The notes beneath the pieces are model-generated. The model saw nothing but the letters and a program-made list of their open reading frames with translations, was not told where the DNA came from and searched no databases. Position numbers and translations under genes: made by a program. DNA of 32,928 bases from Luteolibacter sp. (GTDB lineage Bacteria; Verrucomicrobiota; Verrucomicrobiia; Verrucomicrobiales; Akkermansiaceae): the NCBI GenBank assembly GCA_030696085.1, contig JAUYNL010000025.1, forward strand, positions 1 through 32,928, written 5' to 3'. Shown in pieces: positions 16,393 to 27,004 of this stretch (its first letter is position 1; every line of letters begins with the position of its first letter).

Positions 16393-17802
16393 ATGGATTT
16401 GTTTTCCCCATCGAAGCCCGCCGCCGGGACGGCGCTGTCCGTGACACAACTGCTGCGGCGGATGAAGAACCTGCTGGAGGGACAGGTGGGCGAGGTATGG
16501 GTGGAGGGAGAGGTTTCCAACCTGAAAAAGCAGGGCAGCGGGCACTGGTATTTCTCGCTCAAGGATGCCGGGGCGCAGATCCAGTGCGCGATGTTCGGTG
16601 CGCGCAAGCGGCCTGGCGCGGATGCGCTGGAGGATGGCTCGAAAGTGCGCGTTTTCGCGGAGGCCAGTGTCTATGAGGCGCGCGGGCAGCTTCAGATCAT
16701 CGTGCGGAAGGCCGAACGCGCCGGGGCGGGAGACTTGCAGGCGCGCTTCGAGGCGCTGAAGCGCAAACTGAATGCCGAAGGCTTGTTTGATGCCTCACGC
16801 AAGCAGATGATCCCCGCGTTTCCCAAGAGAATCGGCATCGTCACCTCCGCCTCCGGCGCCGCCTTGCAGGACATCCTCAACATTCTATCAAGACGCGCGC
16901 CATGGGTGGGGCCGGTGCTTTTCCCGGTGCGCGTGCAGGGCAGGGGGGCCGAAGCGGAAATCGCCGGGGCCATCGAAAAAATGGGTAGGCCCGAGGTCTT
17001 CGGCTACCCTCGCTGCGATGTGATCATCGTCGGCCGCGGCGGCGGATCAATCGAGGATTTGTGGAGCTTCAACGAGGAAGTCGTCGCGCGGGCGATCGCC
17101 GCATGTCCGATTCCAATCATATCGGCTGTCGGACATGAGATTGATTTCACCATCGCGGATTTCGTGGCGGACCTGCGCGCGCCCACTCCCAGCGCCGCAG
17201 CGGAGCTCGCCGTAGCCGATGGCGCGGAGCTGATGGAGAGGCTGGCGCAGTTCCGGCGGCGAATCGCACGCGTCACCCGCGAGCGGCTGACGCGTGCGCG
17301 CATGGCGGTGGATGCCCTGAAACGCGGCACTCTGCAACGCGATGGCGAGAAACTCCTGCGCGAACCGATGATGCGCCTCGACAGCGCGCGCGGCCGGCTA
17401 TCCAAGGCGCTTGGAAAATCCCTTGAGGCCGCCGCCATTCGCGTAAATGAGGCGCGGGCCGTGCACCGGGCGCATCACCCTGCGAAGGTATTGGAACGCC
17501 GGATGGACCATCTCAGCCATCTGCGGCTGCGCCTGGACCGTGTCGGAAAAGATCTCGTCGATCATCGCGCCGAGTCTCTCTGCCGCCTGCGGGTCCTGCT
17601 GCGCGCGCTCGGCCCGGAGTCCGCCTTCCAGCGCGGGTTTTCCATCACGCTTGGGACCGATGGGCGGGTGATCCGCTCCGCCGCCGCATTGAAACCCGGC
17701 GATCTCCTGCACACGAGGTTCTCCGATGGAGAGAGCACCAGCCGCGTAGTCACCCGTGAAGCGCCCCACCGCGGTAAAGCGGACGGCAACCCGGAAAAAT
17801 AA
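16393..17802 (+). CDS. xseA: Exodeoxyribonuclease VII large subunit
   Basis: 469 residues from the ATG of MDLFSPSKPAAG. A longer in-frame extension begins at 16294 but reads through the adjacent remnant. XseA with XseB degrades single-stranded DNA in both directions in the cytoplasm. The N-terminal OB-fold has VWVEGEVSNLKKQGSGHWYF. The catalytic domain shows FPKRIGIVTSASGAALQDIL, CDVIIVGRGGGSIEDLWSFN, and ISAVGHEIDFTIADFVADLR followed by APTPSAAAEL. A long coiled-coil-like region (about residues 280-400) precedes the C-terminal QRGFSITLGTDGRVI strand. All blocks are in order and the length is normal. xseB is not in the window. Confidence 0.96.
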   Translation: MDLFSPSKPAAGTALSVTQLLRRMKNLLEGQVGEVWVEGEVSNLKKQGSGHWYFSLKDAGAQIQCAMFGARKRPGADALEDGSKVRVFAEASVYEARGQLQIIVRKAERAGAGDLQARFEALKRKLNAEGLFDASRKQMIPAFPKRIGIVTSASGAALQDILNILSRRAPWVGPVLFPVRVQGRGAEAEIAGAIEKMGRPEVFGYPRCDVIIVGRGGGSIEDLWSFNEEVVARAIAACPIPIISAVGHEIDFTIADFVADLRAPTPSAAAELAVADGAELMERLAQFRRRIARVTRERLTRARMAVDALKRGTLQRDGEKLLREPMMRLDSARGRLSKALGKSLEAAAIRVNEARAVHRAHHPAKVLERRMDHLSHLRLRLDRVGKDLVDHRAESLCRLRVLLRALGPESAFQRGFSITLGTDGRVIRSAAALKPGDLLHTRFSDGESTSRVVTREAPHRGKADGNPEK

Positions 17803-17863
17803 TCCGAATAATTTCAGGCTACCCCTCTATTTGTCCCACCCTCGCCGCCATGATGACGGCACT

Positions 17864-18538
17864 ATGAACGACAAGCTCACTGAAATCGCCTTCATTCTCG
17901 ACCGCTCCGGCTCCATGCAGTCCATGGTCGAGCCCGCCATCAGCGGCTTCAACCGTCTGCTGCGCGAACAGCAACAAGAACCCGGCAGCGCACGTTTCAC
18001 GCTGGTGCTCTTCGACGACCAATACGAGGTGCCGTGCCATTCGCTGCCCATCGCGGAGGTAGTGGAACTCGACACCAGCACCTATGTCCCGCGCGGCGGC
18101 ACGGCGCTGCTCGATGCCATCGGCCGGACGATTGACGAACTGGGAGAGAATCTCGCGGCGATCCCCGAGGCAGAGCGTCCCGGCCAGGTGATCGTGGCGG
18201 TTCTGAGCGACGGCGAGGAGAACGCGTCCCATTGCTTCACATGGCAGGACATCGCAGCGCGCATCCGGCATCAGACACAGGCATACGATTGGAAATTCCT
18301 GTTTCTTGGTGCGAATCAGGACGCCATCGCCACTGCGGCGAAAATGAGCATCCACGCTGCCGATGCCTCTAATTTCGCCATGGACGCCGGTTCCTACGGC
18401 GCGGTGAACGAAGCGGTGAATCGCAAGATGAAGGCCGTGCGCCGGATGAAACAGGGAATGGCCGATGATGCCACCGTGCGTGATGCCGAGGCTCCGATGG
18501 AATCCCTCCGCGAGGAGGAGGAAGGCCGCAATCGCTGA
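17864..18538 (+). CDS. von Willebrand factor A domain protein
   Basis: 224 residues from the ATG of [20 protein letters not shown]; the frame is open upstream to 17756 but without coding character. The MIDAS metal site is complete: DRSGSM (DxSxS, residues ~13-18), the Thr in [12 protein letters not shown], and the Asp in [11 protein letters not shown]. There is no signal peptide or membrane segment, so it is cytoplasmic. The C-terminal ~50 residues are helical and charged. Cytoplasmic VWA proteins of this type bind partner proteins through Mg and are often paired with MoxR ATPases or tellurium-resistance genes. No such partner is nearby, so the role is unknown. Confidence 0.85.
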   Translation: MNDKLTEIAFILDRSGSMQSMVEPAISGFNRLLREQQQEPGSARFTLVLFDDQYEVPCHSLPIAEVVELDTSTYVPRGGTALLDAIGRTIDELGENLAAIPEAERPGQVIVAVLSDGEENASHCFTWQDIAARIRHQTQAYDWKFLFLGANQDAIATAAKMSIHAADASNFAMDAGSYGAVNEAVNRKMKAVRRMKQGMADDATVRDAEAPMESLREEEEGRNR

Positions 18539-18559
18539 GATTTCCCCTTGGGAAAAAAC

Positions 18560-18634
18560 TTCCCCGCACTGCGGAGCCCCCCCGCCGGGCGCGTGAGCGA
18601 CCGGTCAGTGCTCATGACACCGTAGTGCGGGGAA
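18560..18634. promoter_or_regulatory. Long inverted repeat upstream of trpB
   Basis: TTCCCCGCACTGCGG (18560-18574) pairs with CCGTAGTGCGGGGAA (18620-18634): 15-bp arms with one G/A difference and a 45-nt loop. It lies between the VWA gene and trpB. It could be a terminator of the VWA gene, a leader structure for trpB or a dispersed palindrome. No T-tract follows. A smaller TTTCCC/GGGAAA hairpin sits at 18541-18555, right after the VWA stop. Confidence 0.4.
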
Positions 18635-18742
18635 ACCCGCATCCGCGACTCACGGGATTCGGGCCTTGCCTGCCCGCGGCTTTGCATTCACTGCGCATCC
18701 ATTCGCATCGGCACGGTGGCTCCTTGCCTTGCGCTCCGCCAA

Positions 18743-18759
18743 CCGCGACAAGGTCGCGG
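18743..18759. promoter_or_regulatory. Hairpin 18 bp before trpB
   Basis: A perfect 7-bp stem CCGCGAC/GTCGCGG with an AAG loop, followed by ATAATCC and then the trpB ATG at 18778. The distance is right for an operator or for a structure near the ribosome-binding region. No protein-binding family is recognised. Confidence 0.35.
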
Positions 18760-18777
18760 ATAATCCACCAAGCCACC

Positions 18778-20010
18778 ATGATTGCGAGCACCACACCCCG
18801 ATCCATCCATCAGAGCCCCGATGCCGCCGGTTACTTCGGAAATTACGGCGGCGTATTCGTTCCACCGGAACTCGAAGCGCCGCTCGCCGAGGTCCGCCAG
18901 GCCTATGAGATCGTCTCCCGCTCGCATGATTTCATCGAGGAGCTCCGCCGCATCCGCAAACATTTCCAGGGTCGTCCCACGCCCACCTATCATGCGGCGC
19001 GGCTATCCAAAAAACTCGGCAAAACCCAGATCTATCTGAAACGCGAGGACCTCAACCACACCGGCGCTCACAAGCTCAACCACTGCATGGGCGAGGGCCT
19101 GCTGGCCCGCTACATGGGAAAGAAAAAACTCATCGCGGAAACCGGCGCCGGCATGCACGGCGTGGCGCTTGCCACAGCCGCGGCCTACTTCGGCCTCGAA
19201 TGTGACATCTACATGGGCGAGGTGGACATCGCAAAGCAGGCGCCCAACGTCTCGCGCATGCAGATCCTCGGCGCGCGCGTCATCCCCGCCACCCACGGAC
19301 TCAAAACGCTCAAGGAGGCGGTGGATTCAGCACTTTGCGCCTATGTGGCCGATCCGGTGAACCAGATCTATTGCATCGGCTCGGTGGTCGGCCCGCATCC
19401 GTTCCCGATGATGGTGCGTGATTTCCAACACATCGTCGGCATCGAGGCCCGCGGGCAGATTCTGGAAATGACGGGCAACCTGCCGGACATCGTCACCGCC
19501 TGCGTCGGCGGCGGCAGCAACGCGATGGGATTATTCGCCGGTTTCCTCGATGATCCGGTGGAACTCCACGGTGTGGAGCCACTCGGCAAGGGCGGCAATA
19601 TAGGCGATCACTCCGCCACCATGACCTATGGCCGCGAGGGCATCATCCATGGTTTCCGCTGTTATCTTCTTCAGGATGAAAATGGCGAACCCGCGCCCGT
19701 TCACTCAATCGCCAGCGGTCTCGATTACCCGGGAGTCGGCCCCGAGCACTGCCACCTCAAGGACAGCGGACGGGTGAAATACATCACCGCCACGGACAAG
19801 GAAGCGGTGGAGGCTTTCTATGTGTTGAGCCGCAACGAAGGCATCATTCCGGCGCTGGAAAGCGCGCACGCGGTGGCCCACGCCATGCGCCTGGCCCGCG
19901 AAAATCCGGACACTCCGCGCACCATCCTCCTCAATCTCAGCGGTCGCGGCGACAAGGACATGGACTATATGATCGAACACTACGGCACCGGCGACAGCTT
20001 CGGGATTTAG
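18778..20010 (+). CDS. trpB: Tryptophan synthase beta subunit (divergent substrate loop)
   Basis: 410 residues from the ATG of [20 protein letters not shown]. TrpB condenses indole and serine by PLP chemistry. It has [27 protein letters not shown] with the PLP lysine, the glutamate of IAETGAG, the phosphate loop [12 protein letters not shown], and a C-terminal [11 protein letters not shown] equivalent ([11 protein letters not shown]). Two usually fixed sites differ. The substrate-carboxylate loop reads ETGAGMHG instead of ETGAGQHG, and the usual HKIN(N/Q) reads HKLNHC. The remaining framework ([27 protein letters not shown]) is canonical TrpB1. trpA is not adjacent. The changes may be neutral lineage variation or may alter the substrate. 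The leader contains two inverted repeats. Confidence 0.93.
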   Translation: MIASTTPRSIHQSPDAAGYFGNYGGVFVPPELEAPLAEVRQAYEIVSRSHDFIEELRRIRKHFQGRPTPTYHAARLSKKLGKTQIYLKREDLNHTGAHKLNHCMGEGLLARYMGKKKLIAETGAGMHGVALATAAAYFGLECDIYMGEVDIAKQAPNVSRMQILGARVIPATHGLKTLKEAVDSALCAYVADPVNQIYCIGSVVGPHPFPMMVRDFQHIVGIEARGQILEMTGNLPDIVTACVGGGSNAMGLFAGFLDDPVELHGVEPLGKGGNIGDHSATMTYGREGIIHGFRCYLLQDENGEPAPVHSIASGLDYPGVGPEHCHLKDSGRVKYITATDKEAVEAFYVLSRNEGIIPALESAHAVAHAMRLARENPDTPRTILLNLSGRGDKDMDYMIEHYGTGDSFGI

Positions 20011-20041
20011 TTCCAACAGGAACTGCTCTGATAGACTGCCT

Positions 20042-20262
20042 GGAAAATGATTTGGCGCAAATCGCGGCTTCCACGGGTGGGGTGGCATGGTGCGGAGGCG
20101 GGGTGAACAACACCTTCCGCCGCACGGAAGCGAAACCCATGCCATAACTCTTGTTGCCCGGAATGCCCGAGCGGGGCAATTCGAATCAATCCCGTCGTGA
20201 GCCGCCTTTCCAAGGACGGGCAGGTGATCTGGTTTCCCGGAGCCGACAACTACTTCCCGCAC
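20042..20262 (+). repeat. Dispersed ~220-bp repeat, copy A
   Basis: Aligns by eye over its whole length with 32698-32928, sharing GGGGTGGCATGG, GGGGCAATTCGAATCAATCC and GACGGGCA blocks. It contains an imperfect hairpin TTGCCCG...CGGGGCAA just before the most conserved core. It follows the trpB stop directly. Short frames on both strands are partly conserved between the copies, but copy A carries one extra base (CGAGCGGGG against CGAGGGGG) that breaks them. Confidence 0.65.
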
Positions 20263-20304
20263 CCCGCCGATGAATCCTTGCGAACTGAAGCGGCATGGCC
20301 CCGA

Positions 20305-20340
20305 AAAAGCCGCTCCGGATTTACCGGAGCGGCTTGTTTT
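20305..20340 (-). terminator. Rho-independent terminator of ppdK
   Basis: A 12-bp perfect stem AAGCCGCTCCGG/CCGGAGCGGCTT with an ATTTA loop (20307-20335). Read on the minus strand, it is followed by a T-run (TTTTTC) about 40 bp after the ppdK stop. On the plus strand it is followed by GTTTT, so it may also stop readthrough from trpB. Confidence 0.8.
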
Positions 20341-20375
20341 GAATGAATGCGACGGTCGCGGGCCGCCGCTACAAA

Positions 20376-23228
<2,853 letters not shown>

Positions 23229-23310
23229 CGTGTCTGATTGGTGTCGTGGGGTTCAAAGGGAAACGCCGGCATCACGGGAAAAATGGCCCGGGTCCGGCGA
23301 AACGCGCGGG

Positions 23311-23340
23311 AAACTAGGCGGGTGCGCAGGGGCCTGTCAA
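23311..23340 (-). promoter_or_regulatory. Candidate ppdK promoter
   Basis: On the minus strand a perfect TTGACA (23335-23340) is followed after 18 bp by TAGTTT (23311-23316), about 80 bp upstream of the ppdK ATG. The -10 match is weak against TATAAT but has the TAG-type form also seen before carA. The region is the 242-bp divergent spacer between ppdK and the ketosynthase gene, where nothing else was recognised. Confidence 0.4.
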
Positions 23341-23470
23341 TCAAGCAGTTTGGGGGCGGTGAGCACCAGAATACGGCAACGGCATGTATGGGCGCGCCAT
23401 GAATCCCGCCGCGCTCCCGTTGTGCCGGCATGCACTTTGGGATTGCACGGATGCATGTGACTGATACGCC

Positions 23471-24604
23471 GTGGCCATCGACCTTCCTCTCTCCATCACG
23501 GGTCTGGGAGCCTTGTCCGCTCTCGGCGCGGACGTTTCATCGCATCACCAGGCCGTGCTGGTGCGGCATGTGCCATTCCAGCGTCTTGGGAAACTGCTCG
23601 GTGCCGACAGCCCGCACGCCATGAGGCCCGCGGCCTGGATCGACAACCGTGCGCTGCTCACGCACCGCAAATGGAGTCCGGCCACAATGGCGGCCCTGCA
23701 TGTGGCGCGGCAGGCGATCACCGATGCCGGATGGACGGCGGATGAGCTCCACGACGCGGCGCTGGTAGTCGGCACCAGCCGCGGCAATGCGGCGGGCTGG
23801 CTGGGCGCATGGCCCGGACGGCGGTCCTTCAAGTTGATGGCGGCGAGCAACACGATTCACAGCGAGCCGGCCTCTGCCATCAGCATCGAGTTTGGCATCA
23901 CCGGGCCGAATCATGTGCTCGCCAGCGGTTGTGCGGCTGGGCTGGATGCCATCGGCATCGCGATGATGCTCGTCCGCTGTGGGGCCGCGCCGCGCGCGCT
24001 GGCCGTGGCGGTGGACCTTCCGCTGGTGCCCCTGCTTCTGGATAACTATGCCGCCTCGGGGATTCTCTCCGAAAGTTTGATAGCCGATCCCTACCGCCCC
24101 GGGACATCCGGTTTCATCCCTGCGGAAGGAGCTGCGGCCATGGCCATGGATGCGGGCGGTGGAAATCATCCCCGCCTGCTGCATTACGGCTGCAACTCGG
24201 ATGCATGCGATCCGGTGGGCATTCCCAAAGACGGCGGGCGCACACCGGATTTGTTCAGGACATTGTCTGATAGACCGCTTGCGGTCTGCCCGCATGCGAC
24301 TGGCACGGCCGTGCAGGCCGCCGCCGATCCCGCGGCGCTGGCGCGGGTGTTTCCAGACTCACGGCCCACGCTTCATCTCCTGAAACCATTCCTCGGTCAC
24401 ACGATCGGCGCGAGCGGGATGTTGGAAAGCGTGGTTCTCGCGGCCTTTCTGAAAACCGGACGCCTGCCGCCGAATCTACAAGGCCTGCATGCGCCTCCGG
24501 GATTTGACCTTCCCGATCACCCGCTCGCATCCGCCGGACCGGTGGCCAAACTCTCGCACGGCATGGGCGGGCACAACGCCCTGCTGGTTCTCACCGCGCC
24601 ATGA
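23471..24604 (+). CDS. Beta-ketoacyl synthase (KAS II-like)
   Basis: 377 residues from a GTG. It is a thiolase-fold ketosynthase with a complete active site: Cys154 in ASGCAAGLDA, His275 in CPHATGTA, Lys305 and His310 in LLKPFLGHTIGASGML, and a C-terminal GMGGHNALLVL. Such enzymes perform decarboxylative Claisen condensation in fatty acid or polyketide synthesis. It is shorter than FabF (about 410) and its N-terminal third is divergent, so it is not the housekeeping FabF. No acyl carrier protein, ketoreductase or dehydratase gene adjoins it. Its TGA overlaps the ATG of the L,D-transpeptidase-like gene, so the two are co-translated. A role in modifying an envelope lipid or secondary metabolite is only a guess. 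Confidence 0.88.
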   Translation: MAIDLPLSITGLGALSALGADVSSHHQAVLVRHVPFQRLGKLLGADSPHAMRPAAWIDNRALLTHRKWSPATMAALHVARQAITDAGWTADELHDAALVVGTSRGNAAGWLGAWPGRRSFKLMAASNTIHSEPASAISIEFGITGPNHVLASGCAAGLDAIGIAMMLVRCGAAPRALAVAVDLPLVPLLLDNYAASGILSESLIADPYRPGTSGFIPAEGAAAMAMDAGGGNHPRLLHYGCNSDACDPVGIPKDGGRTPDLFRTLSDRPLAVCPHATGTAVQAAADPAALARVFPDSRPTLHLLKPFLGHTIGASGMLESVVLAAFLKTGRLPPNLQGLHAPPGFDLPDHPLASAGPVAKLSHGMGGHNALLVLTAP

Positions 24605-25677
24605 ACCCGCCCCGCCGACTCGTGGTTTCGATCGACGACCAGACGCTGCGCGTCACACAGATGGATGCATGCCTGCACGTGTTTCCGGTGTCCACCGCCA
24701 TCAAGGGCATGGGCGGCACCAAGGACAGTTATCGCACGCCGACGGGCAGGTTCCGCATCTGTGAAAAGATCGGCGGGGACCAGGCCAGCGGGACGATTTT
24801 CAAAGCGCGTGTGCCGGTGGGGCAGTGGCAGGCGGGCCATTCACCGGATGCCGATCTCGTGCTCACCCGTATCCTGCGCCTCGACGGCCTGGATGCGGAT
24901 AACGCAAACACCCTCGAACGTTGTGTGTATATTCATGGCACCAATCGCGAGGACCTCATCGGAGAACCCGCCGGACATGGCTGCGTGCGGCTCCGAAACG
25001 CCGACATGATCGAGTTGTTTGATATGGTTTCGGAAAATGATCCGGTGGAAATCCTTCCCGCCACCAGACGCCGGGGCAAACTGTTGTTCGTGACCTTCGA
25101 GTCCGTGCTCACGGCGCTTGATGGCATGCGTGAACTCGCGCGCGGCCGTGGCGGAGAGGCGGAGGAGCAACTTCGCGTTATCAACGCGGCGCTTGGGGAT
25201 GGCCGGATGCCGGCCGGAGAGGCATATCAAATCATGATGGATTTCATTCGGCCGGATCTTTGGATGTGCGGGGAAATCGCCGCGCGCTGCATGGCGGCAA
25301 TGGCTCCGGGGGCGGCGGCATTCATGGATGATGCGAGGAGTGCGGGCTGGCTGCCGGTGATCCTGTCACAGGGGCCGGCGCTGTTGGTGGAGCCGCTCGC
25401 CGGGGCTCTTGGCATCCGTCATATCGAGGCCCTGCCATTGCATTTTCATCATGACGGATCCTACGCGGGCACCGGAGATGATGGCTCTCCGGCGCGGCAC
25501 TTCACCTTGAGCGGAGTCATCCGGGATTGGACGCGCGCAGTGCTTCCGGAGCGGGTGCTGATGATCTGTCATGACATGCCGGATATGGAATCCGAATCCG
25601 CGGTGAATGTATTCTCCCGCTTCACAGGTTCGTTTGGCGGCTTGGGAGATGATGGCGGTTTCCAACTCGATTCATGA
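24601..25677 (+). CDS. L,D-transpeptidase (YkuD) fused to degenerate HAD-like domain
   Basis: 358 residues. Residues ~5-153 are a YkuD-type L,D-transpeptidase domain: KGMGGTKDSYRTPTGRF, then YIHGTNREDLIGEPAGHGCV with His112, His126 and the catalytic Cys128, then RLRNADMIELFD. These enzymes make 3-3 crosslinks or attach proteins to peptidoglycan. Residues ~158-358 resemble phosphoserine-phosphatase-type HAD proteins: LLFVTFESVLT in place of the DxDxT nucleophile motif, LPVILSQGPALL like motif II, and VLMICHDMPDMES like motif IV. The nucleophile Asp is missing, so this part is probably not a phosphatase. No signal peptide or membrane anchor is visible, which is odd for a periplasmic enzyme. It is translationally coupled to the ketosynthase. 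Confidence 0.8.
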   Translation: MNPPRRLVVSIDDQTLRVTQMDACLHVFPVSTAIKGMGGTKDSYRTPTGRFRICEKIGGDQASGTIFKARVPVGQWQAGHSPDADLVLTRILRLDGLDADNANTLERCVYIHGTNREDLIGEPAGHGCVRLRNADMIELFDMVSENDPVEILPATRRRGKLLFVTFESVLTALDGMRELARGRGGEAEEQLRVINAALGDGRMPAGEAYQIMMDFIRPDLWMCGEIAARCMAAMAPGAAAFMDDARSAGWLPVILSQGPALLVEPLAGALGIRHIEALPLHFHHDGSYAGTGDDGSPARHFTLSGVIRDWTRAVLPERVLMICHDMPDMESESAVNVFSRFTGSFGGLGDDGGFQLDS

Positions 25678-25786
25678 ATTGATAGATCGATGCCCCATCA
25701 TGCCATGAACCGCTGTCACCCGCGTTCCGGGGGCATGCGCAATGATTTATCTTTCCATCCGGCTCATGAATTATGTGAGATTCTGC

Positions 25787-25815
25787 TTGCGATCCCCGCG
25801 GACCTTGGCTAAGCC
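25787..25815 (+). promoter_or_regulatory. Candidate promoter of the HTH-repeat protein gene
   Basis: TTGCGA (25787-25792), 17 bp, TAAGCC (25810-25815), then 9 nt to the ATG. Layout and flanking bases (CTTGC..., GGCTAAG) resemble the carA candidate. The rest of the 147-bp gap 25678-25824 shows nothing else recognisable. Confidence 0.3.
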
Positions 25816-25824
25816 GCACTCGTC

Positions 25825-26409
25825 ATGAGTACAAAATCAAAGAAAGCACCGCCAACGGGAATCCGCTACACGGATGCGCAAAAGAAGGAAATCGTCAACT
25901 TCGTCGATCAATATAACACGACCAACGGTCGTGGAGGACAAAGTGCCGCCGCCTCGAAATTCAAAGTTACACCCCTCACTATTTCCGCATGGTTGAAGGC
26001 CGCTGGCGCGAAGCCTCCCGGCAAGAAGATCAAACCCGTGAAGGCCGCGAAGGCTGCCAAACCCGCGAAGGCCGCGAAGGCCGCCAAACCCGCGAAGGCC
26101 GCCGCCAAGGGCGGAAAGAGCAAGAAGGGCATCCGATACACTCCTGAACAAAAGCAGGAAGTGGTGGACTTTGTTACCGCTTACAACGCCGCCAATGGCC
26201 GTGGAGGCCAAAGCCGTGCCGCGGATAAGTTCAAGACCTCCGTCCTCACGGTTTCGGCATGGCTCAAGGCCGCCGGCAACAAAAAAGGAACCAAGGCCGC
26301 CGTCGTGAAACCGGTGAAAGCCGCCAAGACATCCAAGGCATCCAAGACAGCCAAAGGCAGAAGCGAGCTCGAAGCACTCAAGGCCGCGATCCTCAAGCTG
26401 ATCAGTTGA
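25825..26409 (+). CDS. Two-repeat HTH protein with histone-H1-like linkers
   Basis: 194 residues, strongly basic. Two ~45-residue repeats (about 12-57 and 101-146) share GIRYT..QK.E.V.FV..YN, NGRGGQS, AA.KFK and LT.SAWLKAAG. The KFKVTPLTISAWLK segment has the spacing of a helix-turn-helix like those of transposase or homeo-like domains. The repeats are joined by a lysine/alanine/proline linker (KAAKAAKPAKAAKAAKPAKA), and a second such stretch leads to a short C-terminal helix (SELEALKAAILKLIS). No known family name can be given. A nucleoid-associated DNA-binding or DNA-bridging role is inferred from the double HTH plus H1-like linkers. It is probably monocistronic, with its own promoter candidate and a strong terminator. 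Confidence 0.8.
   Translation: MSTKSKKAPPTGIRYTDAQKKEIVNFVDQYNTTNGRGGQSAAASKFKVTPLTISAWLKAAGAKPPGKKIKPVKAAKAAKPAKAAKAAKPAKAAAKGGKSKKGIRYTPEQKQEVVDFVTAYNAANGRGGQSRAADKFKTSVLTVSAWLKAAGNKKGTKAAVVKPVKAAKTSKASKTAKGRSELEALKAAILKLIS
26041..26102 (+). repeat. 27-bp tandem repeat encoding the H1-like linker
   Basis: Two near-identical 27-bp units (26041-26067 and 26068-26094, one T/C difference) and the start of a third encode KAAKAAKPA twice. This kind of in-frame repeat can expand or contract, so linker length probably varies between strains. Confidence 0.75.
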
Positions 26410-26440
26410 TCTTAAATCCGAGTCCCCCCCCCTAAACTCC

Positions 26441-26470
26441 AAAGCCGCTCCCGCAAGGGCGCGGCTTTTT
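26441..26470 (+). terminator. Rho-independent terminator after the HTH-repeat gene
   Basis: AAAGCCGC and CCC pair with GGG and GCGGCTTT around a GCAA tetraloop, with one T-C mismatch, and run into TTTTT. It lies 31 bp after the stop of the HTH-repeat gene and 9 bp from the end of the convergent NUDIX gene, so it may serve both. Confidence 0.85.
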
Positions 26471-26478
26471 CATGGGAT

Positions 26479-26973
26479 TCACCAGACCATGCCGGTGGCC
26501 ATGTCCATCCGCTGCATGGATTCCCCCGCGAACACGAAGCGGCCATGAAAGGTGGTTTCCGCAAGCAGGAGCGGCAGCCAGTGGCGATCATCCTCCCACA
26601 TCCTCTGATAGGGAATGGCATCCACCGGCGTCCACACCGGCACCGCCTCGTCGGTCTCGGTGGGCACGCCTTCATGGTCATCCGCGCGATAGACATGGCA
26701 GAGAATGTCCGGGCAGTCGGACATGGCGAACCAAAGCTCGCCGATCTTGCGCGGAGTGGAGGGCGTGATGAGCAGTTCCTCCCGAGTTTCCCGGATCACG
26801 GATTGCAGCGGCGTCTCGCCGGGATCGATCTTGCCGCCGGGCCCATTGATCTTGCCGGCACCCAGGCCTCGCTTTTTTTCGATGAGAAGAATCCGCCCGT
26901 CCTTCACGATGAACATGAGCGTAGCGTGGATCTCACCCTGCCAGGTGCTCCAATCGAAGGGTGGGGGAGTCAT
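26479..26973 (-). CDS. NUDIX hydrolase, MutT/MTH1-like
   Basis: 164 residues. The Nudix box is GGKIDPGETPLQSVIRETRE followed by ELLI, fitting GX5EX7REUXEE with the terminal Gly replaced by Leu. The preceding ILLIEKKRGLGAGKINGPGG strongly resembles 8-oxo-dGTP diphosphatases of the MTH1 type, which remove oxidised nucleotides before they enter DNA. Tryptophans near the C-terminus (VWTPVDAIPYQRMWEDDRHW) are also typical of that group. Substrate is inferred, not proven. The 31-bp space to gcvP is filled almost entirely by a CTGAA-type repeat, so the gene has no conventional ribosome-binding site. It may be co-transcribed with gcvP. Confidence 0.9.
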   Translation of the reverse strand: MTPPPFDWSTWQGEIHATLMFIVKDGRILLIEKKRGLGAGKINGPGGKIDPGETPLQSVIRETREELLITPSTPRKIGELWFAMSDCPDILCHVYRADDHEGVPTETDEAVPVWTPVDAIPYQRMWEDDRHWLPLLLAETTFHGRFVFAGESMQRMDMATGMVW

Positions 26974-27001
26974 GATTTCAGGATTTCAGCGTTCAGCATT
27001 T
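26974..27001 (-). repeat. CTGAAATC repeat before the NUDIX start
   Basis: On the minus strand, three 8-mers in tandem (GCTGAACG, CTGAAATC, CTGAAATC) lead directly into the NUDIX ATG. Similar CTGAAATGCTGAA strings are dispersed repeats in many bacterial genomes. Confidence 0.55.
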
Positions 27002-27004
27002 GCC

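Noticed and set aside
20195..20215. TTCGAATC string resembling a tRNA T-loop in the dispersed repeat
   Set aside because: The flanking bases do not form a T-stem, and no D-arm, anticodon arm or acceptor stem can be drawn in either copy.
24272..24287. Perfect palindrome AGACCGC-TT-GCGGTCT
   Set aside because: It lies inside the ketosynthase coding sequence (RPLAVCPH region), just before the active-site His, and is best explained by codon choice.
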